In this document: positions 16,749-26,062 of the stretch, piece by piece
Layout: every line of letters starts with the position of its first letter
Position numbering within the stretch: position 1 is the stretch's first letter
NCBI GenBank assembly: GCA_002411085.1
Contig: DHQK01000178.1
Location: 1 to 41,473, forward strand
Reading direction: 5' to 3'
DNA length: 41,473 nucleotides
From: Marinilabilia sp. UBA5340
GTDB taxonomy: Bacteria > Bacteroidota > Bacteroidia > Bacteroidales > Marinilabiliaceae
Made by a program: the position numbers and the translations under genes
The notes under the pieces: model-generated
Database searches by the model: none
The model's input: the letters and a program-made list of their open reading frames with translations, nothing else
What the model was told of the DNA's origin: nothing

Positions 16749-19397
16749 ATGCGACAAAAGAAATCCAGGTTAACCGCCATCCTAAGCATTGTTTCATTGA
16801 CATTAATCTCATGCATACAGGCAAACATGCAACAAGCCGAAGAAATCTATATCAACAACCAATGGCAACTCTTTCCTGCATCAACAAATGCAGTAAGCGA
16901 CAGCATTGTTTCCACATCGGGTTTTGAAGCATCCGATGCAGTGAATATTTCCCTGCCTGCCACAGTCCTATCAGGGCTGCGGCAGAACGGTCGGTACGAA
17001 GACATTTTTTTCAACATGGGACTTCGTAAAGTGGACGAATCCCTTTTCAAATCCCCCTGGTGGTACAGAAAAGAGGTCACGATTGCCGAGCCTTCACCAG
17101 GTATCAATTACCAACTTATCCTGGAGGGAATTAATTACAAAGCAGAATTATGGATCAACGGATATGAAATAAATGGCAGCACCCGGATGGAAGGAGCCTT
17201 TGGCATTTACAACCACCCCGTAACACCCTACCTGAAAGCAGGAAACAACACCATTGCAATAAAGATTTATCCGCCACAAAAAGGCGATCTCACCCTGGGA
17301 TTTGTGGACTGGAATCCGGAAGCACCGGACAAAAACATGGGTATATGGAGAGGTATTCGGCTCAAAAAAACCGGAAGTATTACCCTGTCGCATCCCAGCG
17401 TACGATCCTCTATAAACACCCAAACCCTTGACGAGGCAGACCTGACAGTATCTGTTTTTGCAAAAAACTTATCCGATACTCCCCTTAATAGCACGCTCAC
17501 AACCACCCTGCTTGACCGTACAGTTTCAAAAAGCATCACCCTCAATCCGGGTCAGGAAAAAGAATTCCTTTTCACACCGGACGAATTTCCGGAACTAAAA
17601 ATTGAAAATCCGCAATTATGGTGGCCCAACAACCTTGGAGAACAACCGTTACACTCGTTGACAATCAAAGCAACAACCAACAACAATCTTTCGGACATAG
17701 CCGAAACACGTTTTGGTATACGTCAGGTGGAAGACTATTTTACAAAAGACGGATACCGCGGCTTCAAAATTAACGGGAGAAAATTCCTTGTGAAGGGCGC
17801 AGGTTGGGTGGACGATATGCTACTGGCTGACACTGATGAGAAAGTAAAAGCCCAGATTGACTATGTCAAGTCAATGAATCTTAATACCATTCGGCTGGAA
17901 GGTTTCTGGGGTAAAAACAACACGCTTTACGATTATTGCGACGAACAGGGCATTATGCTGATGATAGGCTGGAGCTGCCAATGGGAATGGGAAAGCTATT
18001 GTGGCCGTCCCGAAGGAGAATACATGTCGATATATCCGGAAGAATACGAAAGGGAAGCCAGGGCTTATCGGCAGCAGGTATTGAGAGCCAGGAATCATCC
18101 TGCCATGTTACTATGGACTTATGGCAGCGATCGTCTGCCTCATCCTGATCTGGAGCGCATCCTCAACAGCAATATGGCAGCAATAGCCCCCGATGCACCC
18201 GTGGTTACCACCTGCCGTGGTGTTGAAGTAGGCGGACACCAAAACACCAGTCAGATCAGCGGCCCGTCGGGTGTAAAAATGCTGGGGCCCTACGACTGGG
18301 TACCCCCGATGTACTGGTACACCGATACGCTCTACGGCGGAGCTTACGGGTTCAACACTGAAACGGGCCCCGGCCCTCAAATCCCCCCCATTGAAAGCAT
18401 CAAAAAAATGCTTCCCGAAGAAAACTGGTGGCCGATGGATTCACTATGGCAATACCACTTTGGACGGAATGAATTCGCCAGCATAGAGCGTTACCTCAAA
18501 GCCTTCAATGCCCGCTACGGAGAAAGCCGGTCACTGGAAGAGTTTGCGTTCAAAAACCAGTTATCCAACTACGAAGCTATCAGGGGAATGTTTGAAGCTT
18601 TTGCCGTCAACAAATATGAAGCTACCGGGGTCATTCAATGGATGCTGAACTCCGCCTGGCCGGAGATGTACTGGCAACTCTATGACTACTATCTCAGGCC
18701 AAACGGCGCATTCTACGGAACAAAAAAAGCCTGTGCACCACTGACACCGATTTTCAATTATAAGGATCGGTACATATATATCAACAATGATCTATCAACT
18801 TCTTTTTCCGACCTCATCATCAGTATAAAAGTTCTTTCAATCAACTCTGATGTTTTACTTGAAAAGGACATCCCCTTTACCATAGATAAAAACACGGTTC
18901 AAAAGGCTTTTGAACTCCCGCAGATGCAGATTGAGAACAAAACATTTTTCCTTGACCTGAGAATCAAAGGATCTTCGGGCAAAGAACTGGCGACCAACTT
19001 TTACTGGCTCTCTACCCAAAAAGACAAACCTGATTTCGAAGCCACTACCTGGGTGCATACACCCACCGTTGAATTTGCCGACTTTAAAGACATCAACCAT
19101 CTTGAACAACCGGAAATTACTCTTAAGGTGCAAAAAGAAATCAGCGAACAAAGCATCCAGATGATTTGCACCCTTGAGAACAAAAGTGACAAACTGGCTT
19201 TTTTCAACGAGTTGCTGGCTGTTAACAACACCAACGGCGAGGTAATTCTGCCCGTATTGTGGGATGACAACTACATCTCATTGTTACCTGGAGAGCGTAG
19301 AACCATCAACGCCACCATCCCCGGGGAAAACCTCGTACCGGAAAACATATCTATCAAAATTAAGAATCTGCAGAAAGCAATAAATAACCGGGATTAG
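16749..19397 (+). CDS. Glycoside hydrolase family 2 lipoprotein, exo-beta-D-glucosaminidase-like
   Basis: 882 aa from the ATG at 16749, chosen because it gives a compact lipoprotein signal peptide with lipobox LISC; the frame opens 48 bases earlier. GH2 layout: N-terminal jelly-roll (SPWWYRKEV, GINYKAELWINGYE), immunoglobulin-like domain, TIM barrel (about 330-640), then C-terminal beta domains. The barrel has GSDRLPHPDLE with Asp461 and FNTETGPGPQIP with Glu538. These resemble the acid/base Asp and nucleophile Glu of CsxA exo-beta-D-glucosaminidase, where Asp replaces the Glu of ordinary beta-galactosidases. Predicted to remove beta-linked glucosamine from the non-reducing end of chitosan-like chains at the cell surface; a mannosidase of the same subfamily is the alternative. 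Two ROK proteins downstream fit sugar phosphorylation. Confidence 0.88.
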   Translation: MRQKKSRLTAILSIVSLTLISCIQANMQQAEEIYINNQWQLFPASTNAVSDSIVSTSGFEASDAVNISLPATVLSGLRQNGRYEDIFFNMGLRKVDESLFKSPWWYRKEVTIAEPSPGINYQLILEGINYKAELWINGYEINGSTRMEGAFGIYNHPVTPYLKAGNNTIAIKIYPPQKGDLTLGFVDWNPEAPDKNMGIWRGIRLKKTGSITLSHPSVRSSINTQTLDEADLTVSVFAKNLSDTPLNSTLTTTLLDRTVSKSITLNPGQEKEFLFTPDEFPELKIENPQLWWPNNLGEQPLHSLTIKATTNNNLSDIAETRFGIRQVEDYFTKDGYRGFKINGRKFLVKGAGWVDDMLLADTDEKVKAQIDYVKSMNLNTIRLEGFWGKNNTLYDYCDEQGIMLMIGWSCQWEWESYCGRPEGEYMSIYPEEYEREARAYRQQVLRARNHPAMLLWTYGSDRLPHPDLERILNSNMAAIAPDAPVVTTCRGVEVGGHQNTSQISGPSGVKMLGPYDWVPPMYWYTDTLYGGAYGFNTETGPGPQIPPIESIKKMLPEENWWPMDSLWQYHFGRNEFASIERYLKAFNARYGESRSLEEFAFKNQLSNYEAIRGMFEAFAVNKYEATGVIQWMLNSAWPEMYWQLYDYYLRPNGAFYGTKKACAPLTPIFNYKDRYIYINNDLSTSFSDLIISIKVLSINSDVLLEKDIPFTIDKNTVQKAFELPQMQIENKTFFLDLRIKGSSGKELATNFYWLSTQKDKPDFEATTWVHTPTVEFADFKDINHLEQPEITLKVQKEISEQSIQMICTLENKSDKLAFFNELLAVNNTNGEVILPVLWDDNYISLLPGERRTINATIPGENLVPENISIKIKNLQKAINNRD

Positions 19398-19405
19398 AAA
19401 GCAAG

Positions 19406-19439
19406 CCGGGGAAGAACTGTTACTTCTGTTTTTCCCCGG
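19406..19439 (+). terminator. Hairpin after the GH2 gene
   Basis: CCGGGGAA (19406-19413) pairs perfectly with TTCCCCGG (19432-19439). It sits between the GH2 stop and the first ROK gene. No long T-run follows (TATTTTG), so it may only reduce read-through. Confidence 0.5.
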
Positions 19440-19483
19440 TATTTTGAATATCCAAAAGAGTAGTTATTCCCAATTTTCCTTAC

Positions 19484-20329
19484 ATGCAAAAAACAATTAT
19501 AGGCATAGATCTCGGCGGAACCAACATGCGGGCCGGCCGGGTAAAGCAAAATAAAATAGAACAAGTAGCCAAATCACCTGTTCCCGACACCGAGAATCCT
19601 GATCTGGTGATGAAGCATCTAAAAGAGATCATTAAAACCGTATTAACACCGGCAGTAGCAGGAATAGGTATTGGAGTACCGGGAATTGTGGATTACAAAT
19701 CAGGAATGGTTTTCGACATCCAGAATATTCCTTCCTGGAAAGAGGTACCGGTAGCAGAAATATTATCAAAAGAGTTCGGTCTTCCTGTTTACGTAAACAA
19801 TGACGCCAATTGTTTTGCCGCAGGCGAGCGTTTTTTTGGAGAAGGACAAAAATACGATGATTTTACGGGCTTAATTATCGGTACCGGCATGGGAGCAGGT
19901 ATCATTAAAAACGGCAGGCTCATTCCGGATCAAACCTGTGGCGCAGGTGAGTTTGGGATGATTCCTTACCTTAAACACAATTATGAATACTATTGCAGCG
20001 GTCGCTTTTTCGAACAGAAAAGCAACTTAAGTGGAGAGCAAGCTGCCATTATGGCCAAAAACAATGATGATCAGGCACTTCAACTTTTTAGCAAATTTGG
20101 ACAACATCTGGGGAATGCCATCAAAACCATTATCTTTGCACTGGATCCGGAAGCTATTATTTTAGGAGGATCGGTTTCCAAATCATTTCGTTTTTTCGAG
20201 GAGGCGTTAAACAATGAATTGGCAACATTTCCATATAGCCGAACCATTCAGAACCTTAAGGTTTTACCCTCCCGAATACCCGAAATTGCTATTTTAGGAG
20301 CTGCTGCCCTCTATTATGAAAAGCAGTAA
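19484..20329 (+). CDS. ROK-family sugar kinase (glucokinase/glucosamine kinase-like)
   Basis: 281 aa. The N-terminal phosphate-binding motif GIDLGGTNMRAG (7-18, Asp9) and the second phosphate motif IIGTGMGAG are intact, and the catalytic Asp107 lies in VNNDANC. The region after GAGEFG reads IPYLKHNYEYYCSGRF, so the usual ROK zinc motif (GH and CxCGxxGC) is absent, as in some ROK subgroups. It would phosphorylate a hexose or amino-hexose; its place after the GH2 gene suggests glucosamine or glucose. The paralog follows 24 bases after the stop codon. Confidence 0.93.
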   Translation: MQKTIIGIDLGGTNMRAGRVKQNKIEQVAKSPVPDTENPDLVMKHLKEIIKTVLTPAVAGIGIGVPGIVDYKSGMVFDIQNIPSWKEVPVAEILSKEFGLPVYVNNDANCFAAGERFFGEGQKYDDFTGLIIGTGMGAGIIKNGRLIPDQTCGAGEFGMIPYLKHNYEYYCSGRFFEQKSNLSGEQAAIMAKNNDDQALQLFSKFGQHLGNAIKTIIFALDPEAIILGGSVSKSFRFFEEALNNELATFPYSRTIQNLKVLPSRIPEIAILGAAALYYEKQ

Positions 20330-20353
20330 ATAAAAAATAATAACAAAAAGGCC

Positions 20354-21229
20354 ATGATAAAAGACTTGACCCGTCCGAATCAACCGGTAATTGGTGTCTA
20401 TTTAGGAGGAAAAATACTCAAAGCTGGCAGAATATCCAATGATCAGGTAGAAAAATTTCTTGAAACGGAGATTGACAACACTGCCAGTGAAGAAACAGTG
20501 TTAAAACAAGTTATTGATGCCATTTCTGGACTTTTCACCCCCGATATTGCCGGGATAGGTATCGGAGTGCCCAGCCTGGTGGATGTTCATAAAGGCATTG
20601 TTTACAATGTAGAGCACATTCCTTCCTGGCGAACAGTACACCTGGGAGAACTTCTAAAAAAACATTTCAGAACAGGAGTTTATGTAAACAATGATGCCAA
20701 TTGCCTTGCCATTGGTGAAAAGTATTACGGAGCTGGTTCTCAATACCGCAACATGGCGGGTATCGTAGCTGGTATTGGTTTGGGGGCAGGGGTTATTGTA
20801 GACAACCGTTTGTACAGCGGGTCTAACTGCGGAGCCGGAGAATTTGGCTACATCCCTTACAAAGATCGCAACTATGAGTATTATTGCACCACCGGATATT
20901 TTGATAAGAAATATGGGATAAAACCCGATACGCTGTTGAAACGGGCAGAGAAACAGGACAAAATCGCGTTGGCCATTCTGGAACAATTTGGCTTTGATTT
21001 TGCCAATTTCATTATGGCGGTCATGTTCTCGGTTGATCCGGAGCTAATTGTCATTGGCGGAAGCATCACTTCGTTTTTTCCCTATTTTGAAAAACCCTTA
21101 TGGAAAACCCTCCATAGTTTTCCTTTTGAAAAATCAGTAGAAAACCTGAAAATAAAAATTAGTTCCAACCCCAATATTGAGGTACTGGGTGCCGCAGCTC
21201 TTTATTTTGATGCCCAGAGAAAAAATTAA
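20354..21229 (+). CDS. ROK-family protein with degraded ATP-binding motif
   Basis: 291 aa and clearly paralogous to the preceding gene along its whole length (NNDANC, GAGEFGYIPY, YYC, DPELIVIGGSI, NIEVLGAAALYF). The first phosphate motif is changed: GIDLGGTN of the paralog is GVYLGGKI here (Asp to Tyr16, Thr to Lys20, Asn to Ile21), and the second motif reads GIGLGAG instead of GTGMGAG. The catalytic-position Asp114 is kept. It may therefore bind sugar but bind or use ATP poorly, acting as a sensor or as partner of the active paralog. The frame is intact over full length, so it is not an obvious pseudogene. Confidence 0.88.
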   Translation: MIKDLTRPNQPVIGVYLGGKILKAGRISNDQVEKFLETEIDNTASEETVLKQVIDAISGLFTPDIAGIGIGVPSLVDVHKGIVYNVEHIPSWRTVHLGELLKKHFRTGVYVNNDANCLAIGEKYYGAGSQYRNMAGIVAGIGLGAGVIVDNRLYSGSNCGAGEFGYIPYKDRNYEYYCTTGYFDKKYGIKPDTLLKRAEKQDKIALAILEQFGFDFANFIMAVMFSVDPELIVIGGSITSFFPYFEKPLWKTLHSFPFEKSVENLKIKISSNPNIEVLGAAALYFDAQRKN

Positions 21230-21247
21230 AGCTAACAAACACACCAA

Positions 21248-22084
21248 ATGATTCAGATAGGCCAGTACAACAAACTCCAGGTGGCAGAACTATCCCAATT
21301 CGGGGCCTTCCTTGATGGAGGAAATCTTGGAAACATCCTTCTTCCCAACCGATATGTTCCGGATGAATTGAAACCCGGACAGGAAATTAAAGTATTCATT
21401 TATCTTGATTCCGAGGACCGACTGATAGCTACCACAGAGCATCCCCTGGTAACTGTGGGCAAATTCGCCTTCCTCAGGGTTAGTGATGTAACAGGTGTTG
21501 GTGCCTTTCTGGACTGGGGGCTGCCCAAAGACTTACTGGTTCCTTTCAGAGAACAAAAACAGAAAATGATCAAAGACCAATATTATGTGGTTTTTGTTTA
21601 TCTCGACGACGAAACCAAAAGAATTGTTGCTTCAGCCAAAATTGACAAATTTCTGGACAATGTTTCTCCAAAATATCAACCAGGCGACAAGGTAGACTTA
21701 ATTATTGCCGGTCAGACCGAACTGGGCTACAAAGCCATCATCAACCAAACTCATACCGGCCTGATATACAGAAACCAGACCATCGAGACACTTCAAAACG
21801 GAAAAAGGACAACCGGCTACATTGTGCGAATCAGGGAAGACGAAAAAATTGATCTCTCCCTTACACCTATTGGGGCCGATGCCATCAATACCAATGTTGA
21901 GACTCTGTTAAAAAAACTGGAACTAAACAGTGGCTTTTTACCGTTGAACGACAATTCTTCTCCCGAAGAAATAAAGTTACTTTTGAAAATGAGCAAAAAA
22001 GCGTTCAAAAAAGCTGTGGGATCGCTTTACAAAAAGGGACAGATTACATTTGAAGAGGATGGAATCAGAATGAATCGTCCCTGA
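21248..22084 (+). CDS. cvfB: CvfB-type S1 RNA-binding protein
   Basis: 278 aa. Repeated S1-like beta-barrels begin with GQYNKLQVAELSQFGAFLDG and FAFLRVSDVTGVGAFLDWGL, a third S1-like part contains YKAIINQTHTGLIYRNQTI, and a C-terminal winged-helix part (SPEEIKLLLKMSKKAFKKAVGSLYKKG) ends the protein. This is the CvfB/YitL layout, known from RNA-binding virulence-factor regulators in Gram-positive bacteria. It follows the second ROK gene by 18 bases. Its last 20 bases overlap the 3' end of the gene on the opposite strand. Confidence 0.9.
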   Translation: MIQIGQYNKLQVAELSQFGAFLDGGNLGNILLPNRYVPDELKPGQEIKVFIYLDSEDRLIATTEHPLVTVGKFAFLRVSDVTGVGAFLDWGLPKDLLVPFREQKQKMIKDQYYVVFVYLDDETKRIVASAKIDKFLDNVSPKYQPGDKVDLIIAGQTELGYKAIINQTHTGLIYRNQTIETLQNGKRTTGYIVRIREDEKIDLSLTPIGADAINTNVETLLKKLELNSGFLPLNDNSSPEEIKLLLKMSKKAFKKAVGSLYKKGQITFEEDGIRMNRP

Positions 22085-23087
22085 CCAACTCTGTGTACAC
22101 CGGTAAGTGATCACTAAATCCCCCCAGATACTGATATCCCCGGTAAGTTCTTTTTAACCGCATGCCGGGATATTGGGGATCTTCTTCCAGTAGAAAAGGA
22201 GCGGTGATAATTTTCATGTGATTTTGCGACAGGCATAACTTGTTTTGACATTTTCCCGGAAGCAAAGATTCAGAAACAAGGATCTGGTCAAAGCAGTCCC
22301 ACTGATTCCGATACCGGAGTGTGCCCGGCACTTCCCCCACTGCATTGACAGCTAGATTATGCAGGCACGTTTCCAAATTGCGAATACTCCGATCAGCAGG
22401 CCCGTCATTAAAATCCCCCATAACTATAATATTGGCCAAGTCATTACTTTCCACAATCGAATCGCAAAGATTTTTCAATACGTTGGAGGCCAACAGTCTT
22501 TTTTTCGCAGTGACTACCTGCCCGCCCCATCTTGAAGGCCAGTGATTGACCATCACATGCAAAGTATCTTTCCCGTCCAGCACACCTTTAACATACAGAA
22601 TATCGCGTGTGGCCCGTTCGGTATTTCCAAAATCCACTTCAATGGGGATGGAAGTCAATACCGCAAATCGGTCAGAACGGTATAACAGCGCCACATCAAT
22701 GCCCCGGCTATCCGGAGATTCAAAATGCACCACAGAATAATGTAAATGATTCAACCCGGTATTGAAAATAAGCCCCTTTAAAACACTTAGATCCTCCACC
22801 TCACAAAGCCCCACCAACACCGGAGGATTCCATTTGCCGGCATACAAAATGACCCTGGAAATATTCTGTTCCTTTTTACGCTGCCGGGCCTTTGTCCATC
22901 TGCGCTCGCCATCGGGAGTAAACTCAAGATCATTCTTTCCCTCATTCCGATCAGGGTTGAACAAATTTTCTACATTATAGAATAATACACCAGTTGTACC
23001 TGTTTGCAAATGCTGTCCCCCAGCCAAGGTGCAAACTTGCAGAAAAAAAAGAAAGAGAAAGATTCGAAAAAAGATAAAGTGTAGCAT
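22065..23087 (-). CDS. Endonuclease/exonuclease/phosphatase-family protein, exported
   Basis: 340 aa from the ATG at 23087 (the frame opens eight codons earlier). The start MLHFIFFRIFLFLFFLQVC gives a signal peptide. Fold motifs are VGLCEVEDLSVLKGL (metal-binding Glu), VNHWPSRWGG (catalytic His), VMGDFNDGP (Asp/Asn) and GFSDHLPVY (terminal Asp-His). This is a metal-dependent phosphodiesterase fold that includes DNases and phosphatases; the substrate is unknown. The upstream beta-helix lipoprotein ends 38 bases before, suggesting co-transcription. Confidence 0.9.
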   Translation of the reverse strand: MLHFIFFRIFLFLFFLQVCTLAGGQHLQTGTTGVLFYNVENLFNPDRNEGKNDLEFTPDGERRWTKARQRKKEQNISRVILYAGKWNPPVLVGLCEVEDLSVLKGLIFNTGLNHLHYSVVHFESPDSRGIDVALLYRSDRFAVLTSIPIEVDFGNTERATRDILYVKGVLDGKDTLHVMVNHWPSRWGGQVVTAKKRLLASNVLKNLCDSIVESNDLANIIVMGDFNDGPADRSIRNLETCLHNLAVNAVGEVPGTLRYRNQWDCFDQILVSESLLPGKCQNKLCLSQNHMKIITAPFLLEEDPQYPGMRLKRTYRGYQYLGGFSDHLPVYTELVRDDSF

Positions 23088-23125
23088 GAAATCAGGATTA
23101 GGGAAGAGCAAGCAATGTGCAAGAA

Positions 23126-24616
23126 TTACAAATCATCAATTCGCTCAAAAGCGCCCAAATCAGGGGCAGCATCTTCCATACGATTGATTCCCAAAGCATC
23201 TTCAGGATATTCCTTGCCTACATTTATATCACCGGCATCTCTGGCGACAGAAAGTGAATCAAGCTGATAATCGTATTTTGAAACATCTACAAACCCGGGA
23301 TTTTCATTAAAAAGTACACTCTCCTTAAAAAATCCGGAATATGCTTCTTGCAGAGATTCACTAATACGAACCATGGAGTGATCAAAATTCACATTAATCA
23401 ACTTATCCAGATCAGTCTCGTTATCTGAGAGAAAATCAAATTTCAACTCATTACTGTTACGACCGGCAACAATACAGTTGTAGAAATTGGCCGCTTCCAA
23501 TGTAAATAACTGCTCCTGATCGTTGGCATCAATAAAATAATTGGAAATAACCAACGCAGGGGTACTACGGTAATTCAGGTTAAAATAATTGGCAATAGTG
23601 CAATGATAGAAATTATACTCACCTCCCAGTGTAAGGGCAACAGATGCGCTTCCACAATCACCAAAAACAGAGTTGGATGCTTCAATCCTTGAGTTTTGAG
23701 CAATCAATCCCTGGGAGGCAACATGTTCTATCCAAACATTCTTTAAATACAAAGGTGGATCATCTTTCTTCACCCCCACAGAATCCACCACAAGCCCCAT
23801 GGTGCTGTTACGGATAAATGCATTTTCAAGCACATGTTCCCTGCTTCCCGGCATCAGTTGTATATACCCCCATTGACCGGCTTTATCCTCATACCATTCA
23901 TCCAGCCGGTCACTCATAAAGGTGACAGGCTCCTCCACTGTCCCATTCACTTTTAAGGAGCCAAAAACAATCAATGAAGCATCTTTGTGAAAATGCAATC
24001 TGGCACCGGGTTCAATGGTCAATGTTTCTGCACTATCCACCACAACCCAGTCATAAATCAGATATGGTTTATCTTTGGTGAAGGTAGTTGTTTTTAAATT
24101 TTCCCGGCGAAGTGGAATTACATTCTGCCCGTAAGCCAACAGCTGAATAGTATAAATCTGGTTTTGCGTATACACAAACAGCGAATCTGACACCACAAAA
24201 GGAGCGCTTTCCGAACTAGGATTAATATTGACTTCCAAAAAAACAAAAAGACTGTCACTCCCTCGCAACGGGACATCATAAACCATGGTTCCGGCAGTGC
24301 CATTCACATTCATCAGGAAGTCGGAATTGTCTCCCCCGGCAAGTTCAATAGCCTCAATCATCATATCCTCCTGCACCGGATTGTATATCCGAAGATTCTG
24401 AGTGATAGACCCCACAGAAGTAAAAACAGTATCAAAAGCTACTGTATCAGCACTAAAAGAGAGTGTCTGATTGCCACCACGAAAAACATACTCCCGCTCA
24501 CATCCTGTAAAAAAAGCTACAGCAAGCACAATAAGCAAAAATAATGCTGATGATGATATGTTTTTCTTTTCCTTCAAGACCAAAAATTCTTTGTTTACCA
24601 AAATACCCCTAACCAC
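23126..24616 (-). CDS. Lipoprotein with parallel beta-helix domain
   Basis: 496 aa as an open frame. The hydrophobic stretch SALFLLIVLAVAFFTGC ends in a lipobox, but 21 residues precede it, so the real start may be an internal TTG codon at residue 14 (LKEKKN). After the lipobox come a beta-sandwich-like part (FDTVFTSVGSITQNLRIYNP), then a right-handed parallel beta-helix with ladder patterns (TLTIEPGARLHFHKDASLIV, GSLKVNGTVEEPVTF, ANFYNCIVAGRNSNEL). The end DAAPDLGAFERID matches the tail of many secreted beta-helix proteins. Probably a surface lipoprotein binding or cleaving carbohydrate; no catalytic residues recognised. Confidence 0.85.
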   Translation of the reverse strand: MVRGILVNKEFLVLKEKKNISSSALFLLIVLAVAFFTGCEREYVFRGGNQTLSFSADTVAFDTVFTSVGSITQNLRIYNPVQEDMMIEAIELAGGDNSDFLMNVNGTAGTMVYDVPLRGSDSLFVFLEVNINPSSESAPFVVSDSLFVYTQNQIYTIQLLAYGQNVIPLRRENLKTTTFTKDKPYLIYDWVVVDSAETLTIEPGARLHFHKDASLIVFGSLKVNGTVEEPVTFMSDRLDEWYEDKAGQWGYIQLMPGSREHVLENAFIRNSTMGLVVDSVGVKKDDPPLYLKNVWIEHVASQGLIAQNSRIEASNSVFGDCGSASVALTLGGEYNFYHCTIANYFNLNYRSTPALVISNYFIDANDQEQLFTLEAANFYNCIVAGRNSNELKFDFLSDNETDLDKLINVNFDHSMVRISESLQEAYSGFFKESVLFNENPGFVDVSKYDYQLDSLSVARDAGDINVGKEYPEDALGINRMEDAAPDLGAFERIDDL

Positions 24617-24836
24617 TCAACTTCCTAAAAGCAAACACTTAAGCGGCATTTAAATTGTATTTAACCACTAAATTCTAACTACACATACTGTTTTATCCTG
24701 CAAAATAAGCAAGGATTCTTCAAAATACAATGCTTTTTTTATTAAAGCCGAACTTTTTTTTACATATATTAACAATGAAATTGTACGATTGTTCTATTTT
24801 TAAGTTTCATTTTTCAGAAAATAAAAGCACCCTTTT

Positions 24837-26021
24837 ATGGAAAGAGAACAACCACAGGATCCATCGCGTTTCGACAGTTTTTTTTCGGGGAAACCCTATA
24901 CTTTCGATAAGTTTGTACGATTACTTATCGCAGGCCTCGTCATTACCGGCCTCATCCTCCTCATACGTTATCTAAGTAACGTTCTTGTACCTTTTTTTAT
25001 TGCCGTTTTACTGGCCTATCTTATCGATCCACTGGTCACTTTTATACAAACCAGGATCCGTGTCCGGCACCGGGGCCTTGCGGTAATATTAGCACTGCTC
25101 TCGCTGGCACTGGTTATATCACTAATCATGTGGTGGCTTGTCCCCCAGTTCATGACGGAAATGCAAAAAATGGCTCAACTGATAAAGACCTATCTTAAAA
25201 ACACTTCTTATCACGACATATTGCCACCACAAATTGATCAATGGCTAAGAGATATGCTGGCCAGTCAGGATCTGCAAAAAGTACTGAACACCTCTGATCT
25301 TACAGAAACCCTGAAAGACCTTTCAAAACCGGTACTACAGGTATTTTCCGGGTCATTAAACATTCTTTTTGGCACTCTCGGTTTTTTGATAGTCCTGCTT
25401 TACCTCATCTTTATCTTAATAGACTATCCCAAAATGGAAGCCTCCTGGCCCAAGCTCATACCCGTAAAATATCGATCTCTGGCCCGTGAAATAGCCGATG
25501 ATCTGGCCATGTCCATGCGGATTTATTTCCGGAACCAGTTTCTTATCGCCATGACCGTGGGTATACTAATGGCCACAGGTTTCAAAATCATTGATCTGCC
25601 CATGGGAATTACTCTGGGGCTCTTTATTGGAGTGCTCAACATTATTCCCTATTTACAAATGATTGGGTTTTTACCCGCTATTCTGCTTGCCTTGCTCAAA
25701 TCAATGGAAACCGGGGACAGTTTCTGGCAAATTTTACTGTCCGTTTTTATCGTAATTGCCATTGTCCAAATACTCCAGGACATGGTTTTGGTTCCCAGAA
25801 TAATGGGCCGGGCTTACAACATGAATCCCGCCATCATTCTTCTTTCACTGTCCATCTGGGGATCTGTTATGGGATTGCTTGGGATGTTGCTGGCATTGCC
25901 ACTGACCACCCTTTTTATTTCCTACTATCGCCGCCTGGTCATAAAAGAACCGCTCAAAGCAGGGCCGATAGATTCTAAAAAAAATCCTCCCGAAAGAGAG
26001 GATCCGGAGCCGGAAGCCTAA
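24837..26021 (+). CDS. AI-2E family transporter (YdiK/PerM-like permease)
   Basis: 394 aa with about eight membrane segments. Typical signs are the N-terminal pair of helices with YLSNVLVPFFIAVLLAYLIDP, a soluble loop (about 105-165), NQFLIAMTVGILMATGF, GLFIGVLNIIPYLQMIG and the C-terminal DMVLVPRIMGRAYNMNPAII followed by MGLLGMLLALPLTTL. Family members have been linked to export of autoinducer-2 and to ion or proton antiport; the substrate here cannot be deduced. The cytoplasmic tail is charged (KNPPEREDPEPEA). It stands alone with no obvious operon partner. Confidence 0.93.
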   Translation: MEREQPQDPSRFDSFFSGKPYTFDKFVRLLIAGLVITGLILLIRYLSNVLVPFFIAVLLAYLIDPLVTFIQTRIRVRHRGLAVILALLSLALVISLIMWWLVPQFMTEMQKMAQLIKTYLKNTSYHDILPPQIDQWLRDMLASQDLQKVLNTSDLTETLKDLSKPVLQVFSGSLNILFGTLGFLIVLLYLIFILIDYPKMEASWPKLIPVKYRSLAREIADDLAMSMRIYFRNQFLIAMTVGILMATGFKIIDLPMGITLGLFIGVLNIIPYLQMIGFLPAILLALLKSMETGDSFWQILLSVFIVIAIVQILQDMVLVPRIMGRAYNMNPAIILLSLSIWGSVMGLLGMLLALPLTTLFISYYRRLVIKEPLKAGPIDSKKNPPEREDPEPEA

Positions 26022-26032
26022 AACCTTCCGGC
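26009..26032 (+). terminator. Hairpin overlapping the stop codon of the AI-2E permease
   Basis: GCCGGAAG (26009-26016) pairs with CTTCCGGC (26025-26032), eight perfect base pairs around an 8-base loop that contains the TAA stop. It lies between convergent genes; no T-run follows. Confidence 0.45.
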
Positions 26033-26062
26033 AATAAGTACATATATCAATTCAATGACTGG

